Shown here piece by piece: positions 24,223 to 30,852 of a stretch of 64,000 bases of DNA. This DNA comes from an uncultured Prevotellaceae bacterium (GTDB taxonomy: Bacteria > Bacteroidota > Bacteroidia > Bacteroidales > Bacteroidaceae), in assembly GCA_900318815.1 (NCBI GenBank), contig ONMA01000004.1:35111-99110 (forward strand), read 5' to 3'. The notes beneath the pieces are model-generated. The model did not search any database and was not told the DNA's origin. It saw nothing but the letters and a program-made list of their open reading frames with translations. The translations under genes and the position numbers were made by a program. Every line of letters begins with the position of its first letter. The stretch's first letter is position 1.

Positions 24223-25635
24223 ATGAAACGTATTCTTCTTTTACTCTGCCTCTGTGGGATGGTCCGTCTGGCCCATGCCCAGACGTTTAGCGAGTGGTTC
24301 GACGACCGCACCTTGCGGCTCGACTATGTTTTTGCAGGAACCAACCGCCAGCAGCACATTTTCTTTGAACAGGCATACGTATCTCCGCAGTGGGCTGGCC
24401 GCAGGGCACGGCTCACGGAGATGCCTTTGCGCGGCAACGGACAGATAAGGCTGAGGGATCACGAGACGGGCCGACTGCTCTACGTGCATACGTTCTCGAC
24501 GCTGTTCCAGGAGTGGCAGGCCACCGAGGAGGCCACGCGGGTGCAGCGGGCTTTCCAGACCAGCTACAACGTGCCCATGCCGCTGAAGGCGGTCGACGTG
24601 ACGGTGACGCTCACCGACTTCCATGCCAAGGTGGTGGGCGAGATGACCCACACCATCGACCCGAACGACATTCTCATCCGTCAGACCTGTGCCGCTGGTG
24701 TGCCCTTCCACTACGTGTGGAAAGGCCGCACCCTGCCCAAGGAAAAGGCGACGGCGGGCGACGACTACGGCAAGCGCAACTTCATGCCTACCGACGGCCC
24801 GCTCGACGGTGAGCCAGACGTTGCCCACTGCATCGACCTGGCCATCGTGGCTGAGGGCTACACCCACGGGCAGATGGGCAAGTTCTACATGGACTGTCAG
24901 CGCGTGGTCGATGCGCTCTTTGCCCATGAGCCTTTCGCCTCACTGAAGAGCCGTTTCAACGTGGTGGCCGTGGCTGCCGAGTCGGCCGATGCCGGACCCA
25001 GCGTGCCCCATCTGCATCGCTGGAGCCGCACCCCCGCAGGCACCCACTACGACACGTTCTATTCCGACCGCTACCTCATGACGCAGGACATCCACCGCAT
25101 CTACGACCTGCTCTCGGGCATTCCCTTTGAGCACGTCATTGTCCTGGTGAACAGCGATACCTACGGCGGGGGTGGCATTTACAACCAGCTTACCGTCACG
25201 ACGAGCGACCACCCGACGTTTGCCCAGGTGCTGGTGCATGAGTTTGGCCATGCCTACGGCGGGCTGGGCGACGAGTACTACTATGATGATGCCTACGAGA
25301 CGATGTATCCTTCCGATGCCGAGCCGTGGGAACCCAACCTCACGACGCTCGTCGACTTCGCCTCGAAGTGGGAGGATATGTTGCCGAAGAACACGCCCGT
25401 GCCTACGCCCCCTGCCAAGATTCCCTATTTCCGCGACGTCAAGACCGAGGAGGAGCGTCGGCAGCTCAATGCCGCCACGCAACGTGTGGGAGTCTTCGAG
25501 GGTGGTGGCTATCAGTCGAAGGGGGTCTATCGTCCGGCGCAGGAGTGCCGCATGAAGATCAACGAGGTGCAGGACTTCTGCCCCGTCTGTTCGCGGGCCC
25601 TGACGCGCATCACCGACTTCTACACCAGCCAGTAG
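24223..25635 (+). CDS. Secreted M64-family metallopeptidase
   Basis: 470 residues with a signal peptide (LLLLCLCGMVRLAHAQ). An N-terminal M64_N-type beta domain (YVFAGTNRQQHIFFEQAYVS) is followed by the catalytic domain, which has ALFAHEPFASLKSRFNVVAV and the zinc motif HEFGHAYGGLGDEY at residues 339-352; two His and the trailing acidic residues bind Zn and the Glu is catalytic. M64 is the family of the Clostridium ramosum IgA peptidase, and Bacteroidetes members have other or unknown targets. Cysteines near the end (CRMKINEVQDFCPVC) are typical of the family. It is the last gene of the three-gene envelope operon. Confidence 0.9.
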   Translation: MKRILLLLCLCGMVRLAHAQTFSEWFDDRTLRLDYVFAGTNRQQHIFFEQAYVSPQWAGRRARLTEMPLRGNGQIRLRDHETGRLLYVHTFSTLFQEWQATEEATRVQRAFQTSYNVPMPLKAVDVTVTLTDFHAKVVGEMTHTIDPNDILIRQTCAAGVPFHYVWKGRTLPKEKATAGDDYGKRNFMPTDGPLDGEPDVAHCIDLAIVAEGYTHGQMGKFYMDCQRVVDALFAHEPFASLKSRFNVVAVAAESADAGPSVPHLHRWSRTPAGTHYDTFYSDRYLMTQDIHRIYDLLSGIPFEHVIVLVNSDTYGGGGIYNQLTVTTSDHPTFAQVLVHEFGHAYGGLGDEYYYDDAYETMYPSDAEPWEPNLTTLVDFASKWEDMLPKNTPVPTPPAKIPYFRDVKTEEERRQLNAATQRVGVFEGGGYQSKGVYRPAQECRMKINEVQDFCPVCSRALTRITDFYTSQ

Positions 25636-25678
25636 CATCGTTCTCTGCTTATTATTGTTTGTTCATATTATTGTCGGA

Positions 25679-26842
25679 TTACATGGCTGCAATCTCCTCG
25701 GCCATGGTATTCAGGGCAACGCAGTCGGAGCGGCTGATGTGCCGTTTGCCGGCATCGTATTCCCAGGGGCTGAGGATAAGTACACGGCCATCGGCGACAG
25801 CATCGAAGAGGTCGCTGGGTGGCTTGTAGTAGTCGCGGAAGCCATTGTCCGCAAGGACGATGAAGGGATGCTGCTCGTTGATGAGTACCTCTTTTACAGC
25901 TTTCTCTTTAGGGGAAATGAAGGGCGAGACTATCACCGTGCCCTGTCGGGCAGCCAGCACGCAGCCGTTCATATAGTTGCGAAGGGGCTGGGGGCGGCCT
26001 TTCGCTGCCTCGTCAACGAGGGTATGGCGCACATGGACGGGGGCGAAATGCTCCGCTTGCAGCAGGGCGATATTGCCCACTGCGGCGTAGGGGCGGCCGG
26101 CAATCTCGATGCCCTTCTGCACGCGGAAGAAGCCGGGCATGAGGCGCTTGGTGGCCAGGCGCTGTGGGTTGAGCTGCACATAGCGAATCATTGCCTGCAG
26201 CTGGCCGCGCCGCGACATGGGGCGAATGAAGGGCACCTCAGTGAAGAGGGGCGGCAGGGCGTAGTAGGCTTCATCGCCGAGAAGGGCACGCAGGGGATTC
26301 TCCCGGCTGGAAGCCGGGGCAAGGGACGAAAGAGAGCTTCCGGCCGTGGTTGGAGCGGGGATTCCGGTTGTGGTTGGAGCGGGGATTCCGGCTGTGGGCA
26401 GATGGTTGTTTCCGGCTGTGGGCAGTGCGGTTTTTTCGTTGGTTGTCCCGCCTATCAGGCGGGATGTTGCGCGCAGATAGCTATATGCCCGCCCCGCCTT
26501 CTTCGCCCCCCGCCAGAAGCCCTGCGCCACATAGCGGATGCTTTTCTCCATCGGGTGGCGCACATACCAGATGCTATGCAGATGGTCGGGCATGAGGCTG
26601 TACTGCAGGATCTGTATCTCAGGACAAAACAGGGGCAAGGAGCGCTGACAGTCTAAGATTGCCCTCCCTATCTCTGTCTGCTCTACCCTTGCCTGGGCGG
26701 GGTCGCTGTCAGGAATGACAAGCGTACCCATCAATGGCTCGCGCGACGTCACCGTCAGCGTAACATGGTAGATGCCAACACCCTTCCACGAGGTTCCTTC
26801 TTGCTGCCATTGCCATTGGTCTTGCTTTGTCGTTCCATCCAT
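25679..26842 (-). CDS. RAYT-like Y1 transposase, second paralogue
   Basis: 387 residues, the same architecture as the transposase at 4163-5176. The HUH-type HLH is at 87-89 in LMPDHLHSIWYV and the likely nucleophile is Tyr221 in MIRYVQLNPQR. The extra C-terminal domain is also there (AARQGTVIVSPFISPKEKA, DNGF, LILSPWE, CVALNTMA). An insertion at residues ~131-182 (PTAGIPAPTTTGIPAPTTAG) comes from ~24 bp DNA repeats at 26310-26440 and separates the Y1 core into two parts. The frame is intact, so the insertion is tolerated or recent. It starts 18 bp after the methyltransferase stop and has no separate promoter that I can see. Confidence 0.85.
   Translation of the reverse strand: MDGTTKQDQWQWQQEGTSWKGVGIYHVTLTVTSREPLMGTLVIPDSDPAQARVEQTEIGRAILDCQRSLPLFCPEIQILQYSLMPDHLHSIWYVRHPMEKSIRYVAQGFWRGAKKAGRAYSYLRATSRLIGGTTNEKTALPTAGNNHLPTAGIPAPTTTGIPAPTTAGSSLSSLAPASSRENPLRALLGDEAYYALPPLFTEVPFIRPMSRRGQLQAMIRYVQLNPQRLATKRLMPGFFRVQKGIEIAGRPYAAVGNIALLQAEHFAPVHVRHTLVDEAAKGRPQPLRNYMNGCVLAARQGTVIVSPFISPKEKAVKEVLINEQHPFIVLADNGFRDYYKPPSDLFDAVADGRVLILSPWEYDAGKRHISRSDCVALNTMAEEIAAM
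26310..26440. repeat. ~24 bp tandem repeats inside the second transposase
   Basis: Imperfect repeats of GATTCCGGTTGTGGTTGGAG and TTCCGGCTGTGGGCAG type encode the proline/threonine/alanine linker, and a CCCGCCTATCAGGCGGG palindrome adjoins them at about 26448-26464. Confidence 0.6.
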
Positions 26843-26860
26843 ATATACTTGCGTGCGTGC

Positions 26861-27622
26861 TTACTGTTGTCTTTGTCTCACGGCCTCGAACAGCAGGATG
26901 GCGGCTGAGACCGAGACGTTGAGCGAGTCGATGCGGCCCAGCATGGGGATGCGGATATGGGCATCGGCGGCGCGGCGCCATAGGTCGGTGAGTCCTGTAG
27001 CCTCGGTGCCCATGACGATGGCCGTGCCCTGTCGCATGTCGGTGTCGTAGTAGAGGTGGGAGTCCTGTAGCTGTGCCGTGAGGATGCGAATGCCGTGCCG
27101 TTTCAGGTAGCTGATGCAGTCGTCGGTGGTAGTGGCCACGCAGGGCACGCTGAAGAAGGCACCCACGCTGCTGCGTATCAGGTTCGGGTTGCCGAGGTCG
27201 GTCAGCGGGTCGCAAATGACGACGGCATCGGCGGCGGCGGCATCGGCCGAGCGCAGGATGGCTCCTAAGTTGCCGGGTTTCTCCACGCTCTCGACCACCA
27301 TGATGAGCGGCTGTTTGCTCAGTTGCAGGTCGTCTAACGTCAGCTGGCGCGTCCTCACCTCGGCGATGATTCCCTCTGTGCCGCCCCGGTAGGCTATCTT
27401 CTCGTAGACCTCGGCTGTCACCTCTATCAGTCGCACTGAGTCCTGGAAGGCAGGCAGCGTCCCGCAGATGGCGGGGCAATAGAACACGGTGTCGATGGTG
27501 AAACCGCCTTCCATGCAGTGCTGCACTTCGCGCCGTCCCTCGACGATGAAGAGTCCGGCCTTGCGTCGTTCAGCCGACTTCTGTTGCAGTGCCACGAGCT
27601 GTTTTATCTTCGTGTTCTGCAT
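26861..27622 (-). CDS. SpoU/TrmH-family RNA 2'-O-methyltransferase
   Basis: About 253 residues from the ATG at 27622 (MQNTKIKQL). It has an N-terminal substrate-binding domain (LFIVEGRREVQHCME) and the SPOUT knot motifs: VVESVEKPGNLGAILRSADA (motif 1), IVMGTEATGL (motif 2) and IPMLGRIDSLNVSVSAAI (motif 3). It methylates a ribose in rRNA or tRNA; the exact site cannot be told. The -7 box (TACTTTTG, minus strand, 27653-27660) lies about 7 bases before an in-frame ATG at 27646, which would make a leaderless start there; the family pattern favours 27622. The longer frame to 27742 runs through the promoter and is rejected. Confidence 0.88.
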   Translation of the reverse strand: MQNTKIKQLVALQQKSAERRKAGLFIVEGRREVQHCMEGGFTIDTVFYCPAICGTLPAFQDSVRLIEVTAEVYEKIAYRGGTEGIIAEVRTRQLTLDDLQLSKQPLIMVVESVEKPGNLGAILRSADAAAADAVVICDPLTDLGNPNLIRSSVGAFFSVPCVATTTDDCISYLKRHGIRILTAQLQDSHLYYDTDMRQGTAIVMGTEATGLTDLWRRAADAHIRIPMLGRIDSLNVSVSAAILLFEAVRQRQQ

Positions 27623-27652
27623 GCTCGAAACATATTGTGTTGTCATTATGTG

Positions 27653-27660
27653 CAAAAGTA
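27653..27660 (-). promoter_or_regulatory. -7 promoter box for the SpoU methyltransferase
   Basis: TACTTTTG on the minus strand. It decides against the longer reading frame. Confidence 0.6.
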
Positions 27661-27690
27661 CACATTTTATTTCATTTCCCCAAATAATCC

Positions 27691-28134
27691 TTACAGAAGT
27701 TTCCCACCTTTTTACAACTTTCGCATGTATGAATAACAACAACGGATTTCACGGATTATACGGATTTTCTAATATTAAGTAACATCGCGTAGCCACAAAT
27801 CCGTATAATCCGTGTAATCCGTTGTTTATAAGAACTTGCGTAAGTTTCCACCTTTTTACAACTTTCGCATGTATGAATAACAACAACGGATTTCACGGAT
27901 TATACGGATTTTCTAATATTAAGTAACCATCGCGTAGCCACAAATCCGTATAATCCGTGTAATCCGTTGTTTATAAGAACTTACAGAAGTTTCCCACCTT
28001 TTACAACTTTCGCATGTATGAATAACAACAACGGATTTCACGGATTATACGGATTTTCTAATATTAAGTAACCATCGCATAGCCACAAATCCGTATAATC
28101 CGTGTAATCCGTTGTTTATAAGAACTTGCGTAAT
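27691..28134. repeat. Three tandem copies of a 145 bp palindromic unit
   Basis: Units start near 27691, 27836 and 27981 and are almost identical. Each has AACGGATTTCACGGATTATA and, ~70 bp later, its inverted counterpart TATAATCCGTGTAATCCGTT, which can pair into a long hairpin. The array fills most of the 576 bp between the methyltransferase promoter and the DUF4252 gene. No ORF of substance is inside it. Confidence 0.9.
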
Positions 28135-28137
28135 TAA

Positions 28138-28190
28138 ACGAAACAGCCACCCCGGCGACGCTTGCTGGTGGTGGCTATGTGTTGTTTCGA
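28138..28190. terminator. Hairpin downstream of the sigma operon
   Basis: CGAAACA with a following GCCACC pairs with GGTGGC and TGTTTCG across ~17 bases. It lies beyond the 3' end of the DUF4252 gene and could end that leftward transcript. Confidence 0.45.
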
Positions 28191-28236
28191 TAAAAAAGTG
28201 GGCGGTGGCTTCACAGTCTGGCCCAGCAGAAGTGTT

Positions 28237-28737
28237 TTAATTTTTCAATGATTTGTTATTATAGAGAAAGCATAGAAATTCCTTGTCTAAGTCGCCTGTC
28301 AGGCAGATGATGGTGAGCAGGTTGCGGGTCTTGTCCTCGCGCAGCAGGATGAGTTCGGCGGTCTGTCCGCGCCTGTTCTTCCTGGTATAGAACGTTCCCC
28401 TTGCGTTGTCGGTATCGAAGTTCTCTTCGGCCTTGAACCTGCGTCGGTGCTTCGTCATGAGCTGTTCGGCCCGTTCGTATAGCTCTGCGGGTGCGCTCAC
28501 GATGCGCATGCTCTTCAGTTTGCCGATGGCCTGTTGCAGTGCCTCGGTGTGTTCCTCGGTAATCTGGTGGCTTTCAGCAATCTGCTCCATCATCTTCGGG
28601 CTTACGGTGATGCACTTCACCGTGGTGTCGCCCTCACACAGCGTCATGAACTTCTGGGCGAAGTCCAGGGCCTCCTGCGCTTGCGATGTGAGCGTTGCGG
28701 CCATCATGAGGAACAGTAGCAGAGACTTCTTCATCAC
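28237..28737 (-). CDS. DUF4252 protein
   Basis: 166 residues with a signal peptide (LLLFLMMAATLTSQAQ). The mature protein fits DUF4252: FAQKFMTLCEGDTTVKCITV near the start, a helical middle and a C-terminal ILLREDKTRNLLTIICLTGD strand pair. In many Bacteroidetes, DUF4252 genes follow an ECF sigma/anti-sigma pair, as here, and are probably regulon members, periplasmic or lipid-anchored. Its start lies 4 bp after the anti-sigma stop, so translation is linked. Role unknown. Confidence 0.8.
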   Translation of the reverse strand: MMKKSLLLFLMMAATLTSQAQEALDFAQKFMTLCEGDTTVKCITVSPKMMEQIAESHQITEEHTEALQQAIGKLKSMRIVSAPAELYERAEQLMTKHRRRFKAEENFDTDNARGTFYTRKNRRGQTAELILLREDKTRNLLTIICLTGDLDKEFLCFLYNNKSLKN

Positions 28738-28741
28738 TCGT

Positions 28742-29263
28742 TCAGTTGAGGCTGGTGGTGTCGGCAGGCAGTGTGAGCACGGAGACGAGCGAGTCGGCCT
28801 GACGTGCCTGGCTGAAGCCTTCGCTCATCAGCTGCAGGGCATCCTCCACCTGGTCGTAGGCCATGCCCGGGTCATCGTAGGTGTCCTTGTAGTTGGCATA
28901 GTTGATGTCGTCGGCCTGCTGGTTGGCGTGGTAGGTCGAGAAGTGCATGGCCTGTCCCAGCGCGAGGATCACGGCCACCACGGCGGCAGCCCTCAGCAGT
29001 GGGCGCATGCGCTCGTTGAGGCTGATGGTGCGGGCTTTCACCCGTGGTGCCTCCTCGGTCATGGCCAGTATGCGGTGTGTGAAGTCGTCGCCGAGCATCT
29101 CCTTGGGTGCCAGTGCGGCAAAGAACGGCTGCCACTGTCGCAGTTCTGCGGGCACGCTGTCCTCGCTCTGAGCGAAGAAGGTGCGCAGAATCTGTTCCTC
29201 CTCCAGTGTTGTCTCGCACAGGAAGTAGCGTTCCACGAGTTGTTCTATGTACTTATAGTCCAT
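28742..29263 (-). CDS. Putative anti-sigma factor
   Basis: 173 residues. A soluble N-terminal part of ~95 residues (KYIEQLVERYFLCETTLEEEQ) is shaped like an anti-sigma domain. One membrane helix near residues 90-107 (LLRAAAVVAVILALGQAM) and a short outer part follow. It overlaps the end of the sigma gene by 11 bp, the usual coupling of a cognate pair. It probably holds the sigma factor at the membrane until a signal arrives. There is no classic ZAS (HxxxCxxC) zinc motif, so assignment rests on topology and position. Confidence 0.7.
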   Translation of the reverse strand: MDYKYIEQLVERYFLCETTLEEEQILRTFFAQSEDSVPAELRQWQPFFAALAPKEMLGDDFTHRILAMTEEAPRVKARTISLNERMRPLLRAAAVVAVILALGQAMHFSTYHANQQADDINYANYKDTYDDPGMAYDQVEDALQLMSEGFSQARQADSLVSVLTLPADTTSLN

Positions 29264-29771
29264 ACTGTTCTGTTTCGTTGTATCGCTGCCGGATGGTTTG
29301 CCTGGCGCGGAAGATGTTCACTTTAACTTGTTGCTCGCTGATGCCCATGGTCTGGGCAATCTCCTTGTAGCTTCGGCCTTCGATGTCGCGCAGATGCATG
29401 CAAGTGCGCTGTTTCTCGGGCAGTTGATTCATCAGCTTCTTCACCAGTGCGACGCGGTCGTTGCTCACGGCCATTTGCTCCGGGTTGCTGGCAGCCGATG
29501 TGTCGGGTGTGTCGTGGTCCTCGGGGCTGAGCGTCTGACCTTGGTTGTCCATGCGCTTCTGCCTGTCCAGTGCGAGGTTGCGGCAGATGGTAGTGGTGAA
29601 GGCCTCGATGGACTCTATCTCGTCCCATTGCTCGCGGCGGTTCCATACCCGTATCATCGTTTCCTGCACAACATCCTCGGCCTCCGCATGGTTCAGCGTG
29701 ATGCGGAGCGCCAGCCGGAAGAGCATGTCCTTCAGCGGCAGCACGTCGGCACGAAAGCTGATCTTTTTCAT
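29253..29771 (-). CDS. ECF RNA polymerase sigma factor
   Basis: 172 residues from the ATG at 29771 (MKKISFRADVLPLKDMLFRL). Region 2 is visible in AEAEDVVQETMIRVWNRREQ and AFTTTICRNLALDRQKR, and region 4 in LPEKQRTCMHLRDIEGRSYK followed by EIAQTMGISEQQVKVNIFRA. A longer frame starts at 29807, but the ATG at 29771 follows an AAAGAGG ribosome-binding-like stretch and matches family length. It heads the operon sigma, anti-sigma, DUF4252. An unusual TAACTTTTG promoter-like box (one base longer than the consensus) lies about 40 bases upstream. Confidence 0.92.
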   Translation of the reverse strand: MKKISFRADVLPLKDMLFRLALRITLNHAEAEDVVQETMIRVWNRREQWDEIESIEAFTTTICRNLALDRQKRMDNQGQTLSPEDHDTPDTSAASNPEQMAVSNDRVALVKKLMNQLPEKQRTCMHLRDIEGRSYKEIAQTMGISEQQVKVNIFRARQTIRQRYNETEQYGL

Positions 29772-29870
29772 CCTCTTTATATCTGATTGACGATTCAAGC
29801 GGGGCAAAAGTTACACCCCGCCCCCAGTTTTTTTATAAAAAACTTCTATTAATTCGATAATTGTGCGTCG

Positions 29871-29978
29871 CCTCTCCCCTCCCTTGTAGGGGAGGGGTTG
29901 GGGGGTGGGGTCAGTATCTCCTTCGATAACATGACAATACAGACCCCACCCCTGCCCCTCCCCTTGAGGGGAGGGGAG
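29871..29978. repeat. C/G-tract inverted repeat
   Basis: Two hairpins (CCCCTCCCTTGTAGGGGAGG, and CCCCTCCCCTTGAGGGGAGG) flank complementary GGGGTGGGGTC and GACCCCACCCC, so the whole can fold into a larger structure. Confidence 0.7.
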
Positions 29979-30059
29979 TGGCTGCGCGTAGTTTTAGCAA
30001 TTTATAGAACATATCTAAAAAACGCTCTTTTTTGCGGATTATTGTATATTTCCGCGAAG

Positions 30060-30245
30060 GCCTGGTGCGATTGACGTTTCGTCACACCCAGTCGCAAGTT
30101 TCGTCACAGCTCATCCCAGCATTCCTTACACCTTGATGCATGTTCCGTTACACTTTGATTAATGCTGAATCAAGGTGTGATGAATGCTTGGATGAGGTGT
30201 GATGAATGCTCCGATGAGTTGTGACGAATGCTGCGCTCAGCCAGA
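30060..30245. repeat. Array of ~26 bp units in both orientations
   Basis: On the minus strand, GCATTCATCACACCTCATC-type units occur three times or more, then recur inverted (30110-30170). No ORF is inside. Confidence 0.65.
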
Positions 30246-30274
30246 AGGAAACATTCGACGAAAAACGGGGGGTC

Positions 30275-30690
30275 GCGGGTTCGGAGGTACGGGGGTTCGG
30301 GGGTACGAGAATAGTTTGACTTGAAGGTTGATAGACGCTGAAAGCGTCACCTCTCAATAGCCGTAGGTCGGAACGACCTGCGGATAATGGAAAAGGGAGG
30401 AATAAGCACGCTGAAAGCGTGCCCCAACATTATTGAGAGGCGACTCTTTCAGAGTCGATGTCACCATCCGCACCTTATCCGCAGGTCGTTCCGACCTACG
30501 GCTATTGAGAGGTGACGCTTTCAGCGTCTTTCACCGTATCAGGTCGGAATAGTTTGCACACCCTATTCTCCGCGAATAATCTATCCTCGTACCTTCGTAC
30601 CCCCGAACCCCCGTACCCCCGTTCCCCGTACCTCCGAACCCTCGTACCCCCGAACCCTCGTACCTCCGTTCCCCGTACCTCCGAACCCCC
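30275..30690. repeat. GGTACG-octamer inverted repeat, copy D, interrupted
   Basis: The left arm (30275-30318) ends in the core start GAATAGTTTG. After 228 bp of unrelated sequence, the same GAATAGTTTG resumes at 30547 with the rest of the core and a long right arm to ~30690. Confidence 0.8.
30319..30546. mobile_element. MITE-like element inside repeat copy D
   Basis: It is flanked by a perfect 10 bp direct repeat (GAATAGTTTG at 30309-30318 and 30547-30556), a likely target duplication. Inside lies a perfect 54 bp inverted repeat, 30334-30387 with 30475-30528. Its arms contain the palindromic module GACGCTGAAAGCGTC, and related modules recur in the centre (ACGCTGAAAGCGT, GACTCTTTCAGAGTC). There is no coding capacity, so it would depend on a transposase elsewhere. 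Confidence 0.7.
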
Positions 30691-30749
30691 GAATTTTGCA
30701 TGTTACTTATTTTTTTGCCGAATAATTTGCTGGTTTTCGCAATAATTTG

Positions 30750-30757
30750 TATTTTTG
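30750..30757 (+). promoter_or_regulatory. -7 promoter box for the RING/TerD-like gene
   Basis: TATTTTTG, about 95 bases before the ATG at 30853. Confidence 0.5.
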
Positions 30758-30852
30758 TCGGCAGAAAGGCCAAGGGGGACTTACTTCTTTATCTTAGTTT
30801 AGGATTCTTAGTCCCCCCATTGCCTTTTTTTTTCATCTAATACGTCGATGCT

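Noticed and set aside
27691-28134. CRISPR array
   Set aside because: Units are 145 bp tandem copies with no variable spacers and there are no cas genes.
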